DNA from: DASPLH01 sp035627675
Lineage (GTDB): Bacteria > Acidobacteriota > Terriglobia > Terriglobales > Acidobacteriaceae
DNA: 13,142 nt
Direction of reading: 5' to 3'
Assembly (NCBI GenBank): GCA_035627675.1
Contig: DASPLH010000072.1
Span: 1-13,142 of the forward strand
The translations under genes were made by a program, and so were the position numbers. The stretch's first letter is position 1. Each line of letters opens with the position of its first letter. Shown piece by piece: positions 7,028 through 13,142 of this stretch. The notes below the pieces were generated by a model that saw only the letters and a program-made list of their open reading frames with translations, had not been told where the DNA came from and made no database searches.

Positions 7028-7052
7028 GCGCGAAATCCCGAAGGAGCCAACG

Positions 7053-8393
7053 ATGTCGAACGCAGAATCCACCCACCACCTCGGCACCCTCGCCGTGCAC
7101 GGCGGCCAGGCGGTCGATCCGACCACCAAGTCGCGCGCCGTCCCGATCTACCAGACCAGCTCGTACGTCTTCGATGACGCCTCCCATGCCGCCCGCCTCT
7201 TCGCACTTCAGGAGTTCGGAAACATTTACACGCGCATCATGAATCCGACCACCGCCGTCTTCGAGAAGCGCATTGCCGCCCTCGAGGGTGGAGCTGCCGC
7301 GCTCGCAACGGCTTCGGGACAGGCAGCCGAGACGCTCACGTTGACAACGCTGGCCTCGGCGGGCGACGAGATCGTCTCGACCACATCGCTCTACGGCGGC
7401 ACCTACAACCTGTTCCACTACACACTGCCGAAGCTCGGCATCAAGGTGCGGTTCGTCGAACCCGACGACTACGAAGGGCTGCGCCCGGCAATCAACGAGC
7501 GCACGAAGGCCGTTTACACCGAGACACTTGGCAATCCCAAGCTCGACGTCGCGGATATCGAGCGGTTGGCGGCCATTGCGCATGAGAATGGACTGCCGCT
7601 CGTCATCGACAACACGTGCGCGTCTCCGGCATTGTGCCGTCCGATCGAGTGGGGCGCGGACATCGTCATCAATTCCGCGACGAAGTTCATCGGGGGACAC
7701 GGCACCAGCATCGGCGGGGTGATCGTTGACGCCGGCAAGTTCGACTGGAAGTCTTCGGGCCGCTTCAGCGATTCGTTTGTCGCCCCCGATCCTTCGTACC
7801 ACGGCATTTCCTACACGGAGGCCTTCGGTCCGCTCGCGTTCATCCTCAAGGCTCGCGTGCAGGGGTTGCGCGACACCGGCGCTTGCCTGTCGCCCTTCAA
7901 CGCCTTCCTCCTGCTGCAAGGCGCCGAAACGCTGCATCTCCGCATGGAGCGTCACTCGCAGAACGCACTCGCCGTCGCGCAGTTCCTGGCCGAGCATCCC
8001 GCTGTGGACTGGGTCAACTACCCCAAGCTCCCGACAAGCCCCTACTACGAACTCGCGAACAAGTACTTCCCCAACGGCGCGAGCGCACTGGTGACGTTCG
8101 GGATCAAGGGCGGATACGACGCGGGAAAGAAGCTCATCGATTCGCTCAAGCTGTTCAGCCTGCTGGCCAACATCGGGGACGCGAAATCGCTGGTGATCCA
8201 TCCCGCCTCCACCACCCACCAGCAGTTGACCGAAGAAGAACAGCGCTCCACGGGAGTGACGCCCGAACTGGTTCGCCTGTCGGTCGGAATCGAAGACGCG
8301 CGCGACATCCTCGCCGACCTCGACCAGGCGCTGCGCGCTGCGGCTGGACTCTCGCCGCAACCGCAGCTGGCCGGCGCCGGGAGCGGACAGTGA
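7053..8393 (+). CDS. metY: O-acetylhomoserine sulfhydrylase (aminocarboxypropyltransferase)
   Basis: This encodes 446 residues of the Cys/Met-metabolism PLP enzyme family. It joins O-acetylhomoserine with sulfide to give homocysteine and acetate in the cytosol, the direct sulfhydrylation route to methionine. Visible motifs are TRIMNPTTAVFEKRIAALEGG (60-80), SLYGGTYNLF (112-121), IDNTCASP (185-192) and SATKFIGGHGT (208-218) with the Schiff-base lysine at 211. The length fits the MetY subgroup (about 430) rather than the shorter cystathionine synthases (about 380). The ATG follows AAGGAG by six bases. The stop overlaps the metX start, and O-acetylhomoserine made by MetX is its substrate. Expression is probably set by the Met/Cys attenuator just upstream. 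Confidence 0.96.
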   Translation: MSNAESTHHLGTLAVHGGQAVDPTTKSRAVPIYQTSSYVFDDASHAARLFALQEFGNIYTRIMNPTTAVFEKRIAALEGGAAALATASGQAAETLTLTTLASAGDEIVSTTSLYGGTYNLFHYTLPKLGIKVRFVEPDDYEGLRPAINERTKAVYTETLGNPKLDVADIERLAAIAHENGLPLVIDNTCASPALCRPIEWGADIVINSATKFIGGHGTSIGGVIVDAGKFDWKSSGRFSDSFVAPDPSYHGISYTEAFGPLAFILKARVQGLRDTGACLSPFNAFLLLQGAETLHLRMERHSQNALAVAQFLAEHPAVDWVNYPKLPTSPYYELANKYFPNGASALVTFGIKGGYDAGKKLIDSLKLFSLLANIGDAKSLVIHPASTTHQQLTEEEQRSTGVTPELVRLSVGIEDARDILADLDQALRAAAGLSPQPQLAGAGSGQ

Positions 8394-9535
8394 GTGCCGG
8401 CGGCCCATACCGGCTGTTGCAGGGAACGGCCCGCATCGCCGATGGCGGTCACACCGGCCATGGCGGGCGTCCGTTCGGGCTCGAAAGTGGCGAGGCGCTT
8501 CCCGTGGCCGATGTGCGCTACGCCATCTACGGAGAGCCGAACGAGGCTTGTGACAACGTTGTGCTGGTTTGTCACGCGCTGTCAGGCTCGGCACGCGTGG
8601 ACCAGTGGTGGCCCGTGCTGCTCGGCAACGTGTTCGATCTTGAGCGAGAGTGCGTCGTGTGCACGAACGTGATCGGCTCGTGCTACGGATCGACCGGACC
8701 GCGCAGCATCGACCCTCACACGCGCACGCCGTATGGCTCTCGGTTTCCGCGTGTCACCGTCCGCGACATGGTGCGGGCGCAGGCGCTTGCGCTTTCACAA
8801 TTGGGGATCGAGCGGTTGCGCGTTGTCGTTGGCAGTTCGCTGGGCGGCATGCAGGCGCTCCAGTGGGCGATCGACTTCCCCGAACGGGTCGAGAAGTGCA
8901 TCGCGATTGGCGCTGCGCCGCTATCGGCGCTTGCCCTGGGACTCAACCACATCCAGCGGCAGGTGTTGGAGCTGGGGAGCGACACGGACAGCGCCGGCCG
9001 AGCCCTGGCCATTGCGCGTGCGATCGCGATGCTCTCCTACAAATCGGGAGACTTGCTCGAAGAACGGCACGCGCGCCGTGCCAACCGAGCCGGTGCGGCG
9101 CCATGGCTCGACGCAGAGGGACGATTCGACATTGCGGGCTACCTCGACCACCAGGGGCGCATCTTCGTAGAGCGCTTCGATCCGCATACGTACTCTGTCC
9201 TGACGCGCGCGATGGACCTCTTCGATCCGGCACGCGACTATGGCTCCACGCCGGCAGCCTGCGAACGAATCCTCGCGCGCGTGTTGCTCGTCGGAATCTC
9301 TTCCGACTGGCTGTTCCCTGCCACGGATGTCCGCCGGCTCGCCGCGGAGCTTCGCGGCGCAGGCATCGACACGCGATATCACGAACTCATTTCCAACCAC
9401 GGACACGACGCGTTCCTCGCAGAACCGGAGAAGCTGATCCCGGTCGTGCGGGAGTTCCTGCGCGAAGAGCGTCGTGCCGCACGCTTTGCTGCCGTGGGCA
9501 GCGCAGAAGGAGAACACGATGGCACTCGCGGCTGA
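8390..9535 (+). CDS. metX: Homoserine O-acetyltransferase
   Basis: This encodes 381 residues, an alpha/beta-hydrolase-fold acyltransferase that activates homoserine with acetyl-CoA. The expected triad is visible: nucleophile Ser150 in GSSLGGMQ (148-155), Asp306 in SSDWLFP, and His339 in NHGHDAF. Other family marks are CHALSGSARVDQWWP (61-75) and NVIGSCYGSTGPRSIDP (93-109). Close homologues include homoserine succinyltransferases of the same fold, which sequence alone does not fully exclude, but the neighbouring metY favours acetyl transfer. The start is a GTG that shares bases with the metY stop (GTGA), with GGGAG six bases upstream; the frame is open further upstream only as an overlap with metY. 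Its product feeds MetY directly. Confidence 0.95.
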   Translation: MSAGGPYRLLQGTARIADGGHTGHGGRPFGLESGEALPVADVRYAIYGEPNEACDNVVLVCHALSGSARVDQWWPVLLGNVFDLERECVVCTNVIGSCYGSTGPRSIDPHTRTPYGSRFPRVTVRDMVRAQALALSQLGIERLRVVVGSSLGGMQALQWAIDFPERVEKCIAIGAAPLSALALGLNHIQRQVLELGSDTDSAGRALAIARAIAMLSYKSGDLLEERHARRANRAGAAPWLDAEGRFDIAGYLDHQGRIFVERFDPHTYSVLTRAMDLFDPARDYGSTPAACERILARVLLVGISSDWLFPATDVRRLAAELRGAGIDTRYHELISNHGHDAFLAEPEKLIPVVREFLREERRAARFAAVGSAEGEHDGTRG

Positions 9536-10316
9536 AACTACAACTACCTTAAGGCTTCCTGCCGATCTGCTGAAAGACCGGGTGGCCATCGTGACCGGCG
9601 GCTCCCGCGGAATCGGCCGCGCCACGGCGATTCGCCTCGCCGAAGCTGGAGCGCACGTCGTCGTCAACTACGCCCACAACGACGCAGCGGCCGCCGAGGT
9701 CGCATCCGCCTTGAAGGACAACGGCGTCACCGCCGTGGCAGTGCGTGCCGACGTGGCGGACGCCGCACAGGCGTCGCTGCTCAATGACTACGCGGTGGAG
9801 AACTTCGGCCGCGTGGACGTGCTCGTCGCCAACGCAGGCATCTGGCGCGGAGCGAAGGTCGAAGATATGACCGAAAGCCTCTGGGACGAAGTGCTCGACA
9901 CCAACCTGAAGGGCACGTGGGCGGCGTGCCGCGCCGTGGTGCCGGCGATGAAGCAACGCAAGTCCGGATCGATCATCATTGTCAGTTCCACGGCAGGACA
10001 ACGGGGCGAAGCCTTTTACTCGAACTACGCGGCTTCCAAGGGAGGACAGATCAGCTTCGCCAAGTCGCTGTCCAGCGAACTCGCGCCTCACATCCGCGTG
10101 AACTGTGTCGCTCCGGGCTGGGTGGACACGGAACTGAACGATCCGGTGTTCTCCGACGGGCGGTACAAGGATGAGGTGGCGCGCGCAATCCCTCTGCAAC
10201 GCATCGCTTCGCCGGACGACGTCGCGCTGTCCATCGCGTTCCTCGCCTCGGACTGGGCACGGCACATCACCGGCGAAGTGCTGAACCTGAACGGTGGCTC
10301 GGTGCTGTGCGGGTGA
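9519..10316 (+). CDS. Short-chain dehydrogenase/reductase, FabG-like
   Basis: This encodes 265 residues of a classical SDR. The Rossmann glycine motif TGGSRGIG is at 26-33, NAG at 105-107, catalytic Ser157, and Tyr170-x3-Lys174 in YAASK; the C-terminus has the usual TGEVLNLNGG. Substrate and product cannot be read from the sequence; many such proteins are annotated as 3-oxoacyl-ACP reductases by default. The ATG is set by AAGGAG six bases upstream (9507-9512), and the gene overlaps the end of metX by 17 bases, so it is very likely translated from the metYX mRNA. Why an SDR belongs to a methionine operon is not clear. No terminator is obvious after it; a repeat-rich region follows. Confidence 0.93.
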   Translation: MALAAETTTTLRLPADLLKDRVAIVTGGSRGIGRATAIRLAEAGAHVVVNYAHNDAAAAEVASALKDNGVTAVAVRADVADAAQASLLNDYAVENFGRVDVLVANAGIWRGAKVEDMTESLWDEVLDTNLKGTWAACRAVVPAMKQRKSGSIIIVSSTAGQRGEAFYSNYAASKGGQISFAKSLSSELAPHIRVNCVAPGWVDTELNDPVFSDGRYKDEVARAIPLQRIASPDDVALSIAFLASDWARHITGEVLNLNGGSVLCG

Positions 10317-10326
10317 TAAGAAGCCC

Positions 10327-10606
10327 TCAGCATTCAGCAATCAGCATTCAGTGAGCGGTCGTTGGTGGTTGGTCGTCGGTGGTCGTTGGTGGTCGGTCGT
10401 CGGTCGTTGGTTACTGCGTAAATCCCCACATTCGCCAACAGCGGGCAGATGTGGGGCACCGACCCGGCATCTCCCAGACTCGCCAACAGCGGGCGGATGT
10501 GGGGCACCAAGGGTATATGTCAGCCATCCACTGCTTCGTCCGTGTGGCTCCGTCGGCAGTTGCGATCTCAGGCCCGCCGACCGGCCACCGACGACCAACG
10601 ACCGCT
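10327..10606. repeat. Repeat-filled intergenic region with outer inverted repeats
   Basis: The spacer between the convergent SDR and peroxiredoxin genes is almost wholly repetitive. TCAGCATTCAG occurs twice (10327-10337, 10341-10351). A GGTCGTTGGT/GGTCGTCGGT degenerate array covers about 10357-10411. At the far end the same words recur inverted: ACCAACGACCGCT (10594-10606) is the exact reverse complement of 10354-10366, and 10585-10596 that of 10371-10382. The right end overlaps the stop codon of the peroxiredoxin gene. This looks like a non-coding repeat element or an accretion of low-complexity repeats; no transposase is present. Frames crossing it are not credible genes. Confidence 0.7.
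10433..10508. repeat. Two 28-bp direct repeats, 48 bp apart
   Basis: The 28-base units at 10433-10460 and 10481-10508 begin CGCCAACAGCGGGC and end ATGTGGGGCACC, and differ at one base. In the first copy CCCCACA (10424-10430) and TGTGGGG (10450-10456) frame the unit as a 7-bp stem. Two copies without a longer regular array do not make a CRISPR. They lie inside the larger repeat region. Confidence 0.75.
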
Positions 10607-11156
10607 ATCGATTGATCTTTCTGCGTTCGCAGGCGGCCACTATGTTGCTGGGATCGAGCGCCTGTTTGTCCACGTGCATTTCCGCGACTTTGCCGTTCTT
10701 GTCGATCAGGTACGACACGCGCCGGGCGGCTTTGTGCTCCGGGTTGTAGATGCCGTACTTCTTCGAGGTTTCGGCGCCGAGATCGCTCAGCAGAGGAAAC
10801 GTGACACCGAGTTGCTCGGCCCAAGCCTTATTGGCGAACGGGCTGTCTACGCTCACACCCAGGACCTGGGTGTCGGCGGCTTCCAGCTTCTGAAGGTTCT
10901 GCTGAAAGCCTCTCATCTCCTGCGCTCAACCACCAGTGAAAGCGAAGACGTAAAACGCCAGCGCTACGTTCTTCTTGCCGCGGAAGTCGCGCAGGGAGAC
11001 CTGCTTGCCTGCCTGGTCGGTAAGGGTGAAATCGGGTGCGACGTCGCCCACCTTCACCTTGGGCTCCGGAGGCGCGGATTTCGACTGGGCTTGTGCGCCG
11101 AGGGCCAGCGCTACAACCAGCGCGGCGCTGCAAACAGCTTTCGTGTAGGTCCTCAT
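10605..11156 (-). CDS. Exported selenocysteine peroxiredoxin (AhpC/TSA fold), in-frame UGA read as Sec
   Basis: This is one 183-residue frame if the UGA at 10926-10928 is decoded as selenocysteine (residue 77). Residues 1-23 are a signal peptide (MRTYTK, hydrophobic AVCSAALVVALALG, then AQA). The peroxiredoxin fold begins near VGDVAPDFTLTDQAG (37-50). The active site reads FAFTGG-U-AQEMRGFQ, where the peroxidatic Cys of the T-x-x-C motif is expected; Thr74 and Arg146 (RRVSYLIDKNG) are also in place. A Cys at 176 might act as resolving thiol. It would reduce peroxides outside the cytoplasm. The ATG at 11154-11156 is chosen for the signal peptide and because a promoter ends just before it. The two halves keep full conservation and need no frame change, which argues against a pseudogene; an ordinary nonsense mutation remains possible. 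Confidence 0.85.
10878..10910 (-). promoter_or_regulatory. Candidate bacterial SECIS hairpin
   Basis: Fifteen bases after the UGA the mRNA reads GGCUUUCAGC, which pairs with GCUGGAAGCC (ten pairs, one G-U) around a 13-base loop that starts with AG. Position and shape fit the bacterial SECIS, a hairpin within the coding region shortly after the UGA that has a G among the first loop bases and binds SelB. Confidence 0.7.
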
Positions 11157-11165
11157 GAGGACGGC

Positions 11166-11195
11166 AGCATATGCGCCGACCGCCATCGAGGTCAA
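11166..11195 (-). promoter_or_regulatory. Candidate promoter of the selenoperoxiredoxin gene
   Basis: On the minus strand TTGACC (11190-11195) and TATGCT (11166-11171) are spaced by 18 bases. The predicted start near 11159 leaves only about three bases before the ATG, so the mRNA would be leaderless. This agrees with the lack of a Shine-Dalgarno sequence there. Confidence 0.55.
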
Positions 11196-11288
11196 CTCGC
11201 GCTGGAGTTCGGGTGACCTTCCATGCGCGATGCGATTGCGTTTCAGCGATGAGGCAAGTACAGTGTGCATCTACAAATTGACGACGTC

Positions 11289-11306
11289 AGTAGTGGCGCA
11301 ACTACT
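11289..11306. promoter_or_regulatory. Palindrome, possible operator of the adjacent TetR regulator
   Basis: AGTAGTGGCGCAACTACT is an 18-bp palindrome broken at only one symmetric pair of positions. It lies 30 bp before the TetR start codon in the intergenic region shared with the divergent peroxiredoxin gene. TetR proteins often repress their own promoter through such a site. Binding is inferred. Confidence 0.45.
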
Positions 11307-11335
11307 TGTAACGTAAGGAACGAATCGAGATCCCG

Positions 11336-11977
11336 GTGCCCAAACGAGAAGCACCCGACAACCAGGTACAAACCTCGACGGCGCCCGCGCGCGCCGTCGG
11401 CGAGAAGTTCCAGCGCATTCTCGACGCCGCCGTATCGGTGTTCGCCGAGAAAGGCTTCCATGTGGCGCGCGTCACCGACATCGCCGCCCGCGCCGGGGTG
11501 GCCGACGGCACCGTCTACCTGTACTTCAAGAACAAGGAAGACATCCTGATGACGGCCATCAACACGGCGTTCGACGCCTTCGTGCGGGACGCTCGCGTTC
11601 AACTGGCCAGGATCCCTTCGCCGTCAGAGAAGCTCAGGACTCTGGCGCGCATGCATCTGCGCGCGCTGGGATCCAACCGCGACATGGCGGTGGTTTTCCA
11701 GATGGAGTTGCGGCAGAGTGCCCGGTTCCTGGCGCCCTTCTCGCATGAGCACATGGTGGAGTACTTCGGGATCGTCCGCGAGGCGATTCGCGAGGGGCAG
11801 CGCAACGGAGAGTTTCGGCCCGAGTTAAATGAAAAGATAGCGGCCAACTGTTTCTTCGGGGCCCTGGACGAGATGGTCACGTCGTGGGTCCTGGCGCAGC
11901 ACGAATATCAGCTGGAGGGTGCTGCCGATGCGGTCGCAAGCGTCATCTTACGTGGAATGGAGAGTAGCGGGACATAG
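11336..11977 (+). CDS. TetR family transcriptional regulator, FadR-like context
   Basis: This encodes 213 residues. The TetR_N helix-turn-helix is clear: ILDAAVSVFAEKGFHVARVT (28-47), then DIAARAGVADGTVYLYFKNK (48-67). The C-terminal part (about 75-205) is the ligand-binding and dimerisation region, with FFGALDEMVTSWVL near the end typical of regulators that sense acyl-CoA or hydrophobic ligands. The start is a GTG with only weak upstream AAGGA, 15 bases away; no ATG fits the domain. A long-chain acyl-CoA synthetase gene follows after 104 bases. By analogy with the Bacillus-type FadR, which represses fatty-acid degradation genes until it binds acyl-CoA, it may control that gene. The ligand is inferred from context. 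Confidence 0.92.
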   Translation: MPKREAPDNQVQTSTAPARAVGEKFQRILDAAVSVFAEKGFHVARVTDIAARAGVADGTVYLYFKNKEDILMTAINTAFDAFVRDARVQLARIPSPSEKLRTLARMHLRALGSNRDMAVVFQMELRQSARFLAPFSHEHMVEYFGIVREAIREGQRNGEFRPELNEKIAANCFFGALDEMVTSWVLAQHEYQLEGAADAVASVILRGMESSGT

Positions 11978-11980
11978 AGG

Positions 11981-12061
11981 CGTTCGAGGATCGCCGTACC
12001 CTGCACATCGCCGCCGGGCCAGGAAGCCCGGCGTCTCGAGGGGTACGCCTTCCGCCGAACG
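11981..12061 (+). repeat. Three nested inverted repeats between the TetR and acyl-CoA synthetase genes
   Basis: Three perfect arms nest around one centre: CGTTCG (11981-11986) with CGAACG (12056-12061), CGTACCC (11995-12001) with GGGTACG (12041-12047), and GCCGGGC (12013-12019) with GCCCGGC (12026-12032) around a 6-base loop. It begins four bases after the TetR gene ends and stops 20 bases before the next start codon. No T tract follows, so simple termination is unlikely. It may be an mRNA processing or stability element, a 5' leader structure or a small repeat element. Confidence 0.6.
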
Positions 12062-12081
12062 CTCCAGCCCCCAACCAATCG

Positions 12082-13142
12082 ATGAGCCTCTCGGCCCAAA
12101 CGCAATCGGCGAATCCGCAGACGATCGGCGCGAAGCCGCGCACGCTGAACGACATCTTCTACAAGATCGTCGCTCGCAACTCCGGGCGCGTCATGATGCG
12201 CGAGGAAGCGGGGTCGTGGCGCGCCATCTCCTCCGCCGAGCTCTACAAGCGGGTGGCGGGCGTAGCCGGCGCGCTGCGCAGTTGGGGAATCGGCCGGGGC
12301 GATCGAGTGGCGATCCTCAGCGAAAACCGCCCCGAGTGGGCCATCGCGGATTTTGCCACGCTGCTGATTGGAGCGGCATCCGTCCCCATCTACGCCACGC
12401 AGACGGCTGAGCAGTGCTCGTATCTTTTGCTGCACTCGGGCACGCGCGCCATCTTCGTGTCGAATAAGGAACAGCTCGCGAAGGTCGAACAGGTTCGCCG
12501 CGAAACCCACATTGAGCACGTCGTGATGATGGACACCTCCGGCGGCTGCCCGGAAGGCGTTGAACCCATGCAGGCCCTGATGCAGACCGGGCCAGACGAT
12601 CGTGACGCAACACTCGACCAGATCGCTTCCTCCATCACGCGAGAGGACATCGCGACGCTCATCTACACCTCCGGCACGACCGGCACGCCGAAAGGCGTGG
12701 TGCTGACCCACGGCAACCTGGCCTCCAATCTCGAGGTGTCGCTCGACGCATTCGGCTTCGGGGAAGGCGACCTGGTCATCTCGTTCCTGCCCTTGTCGCA
12801 CATCACCGCCCGTCACGTCGATTTCGCGTGTCTGTTTCGCGGACTGACGGTTGCATACTGTCCGGCAATCGAGGAGCTGCCGAGAATGCTCCAGCAGATG
12901 CGTCCGACGTTGTTCGTCGGCGTGCCCCGGGTGTACGAGAAGATTTACAACCAGGCGCAGCGCAAAGCCGCGCGCGGATTGAAGCGCAAGCTGTTCGACT
13001 GGGCGGTCAAGGTTGGCGCCGAACACTTCTCCGAGGTCCTGGCCGGGAAGCGCCCGCGCGCATGGAGCTGGAAGCTCGCGGACCGCCTTGTTTACTCCAA
13101 AATCCGCGAAGCGATGGGCGGGCGGGTGCGCGTCTTCATCTC
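12082..13142 (+). CDS. Long-chain acyl-CoA synthetase (AMP-forming), 3'-truncated
   Basis: The frame is open from the ATG at 12082 to the window end, giving 353 complete codons of a protein usually about 600 residues long. It belongs to the adenylate-forming family: the AMP-binding P-loop YTSGTTGTPKGVVLTHGNL is at 195-213. Upstream are GDRVAILSENRPEW and IGAASVPIYATQTAEQ, and later FLPLSHITAR and VGVPRVYEKIYNQ, which match the bacterial long-chain (FadD15/AAE) subgroup. The enzyme activates fatty acids with ATP and CoA for degradation or lipid synthesis. No Shine-Dalgarno sequence precedes the ATG, but no earlier ATG, GTG or TTG suits the frame. It lies behind a TetR regulator and a nested hairpin. 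Confidence 0.94.
   Translation, partial: MSLSAQTQSANPQTIGAKPRTLNDIFYKIVARNSGRVMMREEAGSWRAISSAELYKRVAGVAGALRSWGIGRGDRVAILSENRPEWAIADFATLLIGAASVPIYATQTAEQCSYLLLHSGTRAIFVSNKEQLAKVEQVRRETHIEHVVMMDTSGGCPEGVEPMQALMQTGPDDRDATLDQIASSITREDIATLIYTSGTTGTPKGVVLTHGNLASNLEVSLDAFGFGEGDLVISFLPLSHITARHVDFACLFRGLTVAYCPAIEELPRMLQQMRPTLFVGVPRVYEKIYNQAQRKAARGLKRKLFDWAVKVGAEHFSEVLAGKRPRAWSWKLADRLVYSKIREAMGGRVRVFI

Noticed and set aside
6846..7052. SAM riboswitch or T-box before metY
   Set aside because: The conserved SAM-I/SAM-II core sequences and the T-box UGGN motif are not seen. The region is explained better by a translated Met/Cys-rich frame with attenuator pairings.
6906..8594. 562-codon open frame on the minus strand
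   Set aside because: It is antisense to the leader, metY and the start of metX, with shadow-type composition and no ribosome binding site.
10433..10508. CRISPR array
   Set aside because: Only two 28-bp units with a 20-bp gap, surrounded by other repeat types, and no cas genes.
10294..10749. Open frames crossing the repeat region on both strands
   Set aside because: They consist largely of translated repeats, lack ribosome binding sites and overlap the ends of two well-supported genes.
10605..11156. Peroxiredoxin pseudogene split by a nonsense mutation
   Set aside because: Both halves are in frame and well conserved, the UGA falls exactly on the peroxidatic residue, and a SECIS-like stem follows, so selenocysteine is the simpler reading. 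It cannot be fully excluded without knowing whether sel genes are present.
11908..13026. 372-codon open frame on the minus strand
   Set aside because: It is antisense to the acyl-CoA synthetase, which has a clear P-loop and other family motifs on the plus strand.

Overview
The window is a GC-rich, densely packed bacterial chromosome segment. Gene content and spacing, plus short intergenic repeats that resemble, from memory, those of Acidobacteriota genomes, suggest an acidobacterium or a close relative. That assignment is an inference and was not tested by any search. Both ends are cut: the first gene lacks its 5' end and the last its 3' end.

Layout. 1-2324 (+): the end of a YyaL/DUF255 thioredoxin-domain protein, then a small lysine-tailed protein of unknown function. 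2362-4338 (-): a two-CBS-domain protein and a membrane-anchored DUF58 protein. 4370-6633 (-): a feoA-feoB ferrous iron uptake operon with its own intrinsic terminator. Its promoter carries a near-consensus Fur box at the start of transcription, a second 7-1-7 palindrome over the feoA start codon, and a perfect CRP/FNR-type TGTGA-N6-TCACA site about 62 bp upstream. 6816-10316 (+): a methionine operon of metY, metX and a short-chain dehydrogenase. 10317-10606: a repeat-filled convergent spacer. 10605-11156 (-): an exported peroxiredoxin whose peroxidatic cysteine position is an in-frame UGA. 11336-13142 (+): a TetR regulator and a long-chain acyl-CoA synthetase, probably a fatty-acid module.

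Two things stand out. First, metY is preceded by what looks like a complete ribosome-mediated transcription attenuator. It has a promoter, an apparently leaderless 37-codon reading frame containing the run MCMSTMLMCTCMCM, mutually exclusive 1:2, 2:3 and 3:4 RNA pairings, and an 11-bp terminator with a U tract just before the metY ribosome binding site. Methionine and cysteine supply would be sensed through translation of the leader, in place of a SAM riboswitch, T-box or MetJ. Second, the apparently broken peroxiredoxin is best read as a selenoprotein. The UGA lies exactly at the T-G-G-U peroxidatic position, both halves are in one frame, and a 10-bp hairpin with the spacing of a bacterial SECIS follows it.
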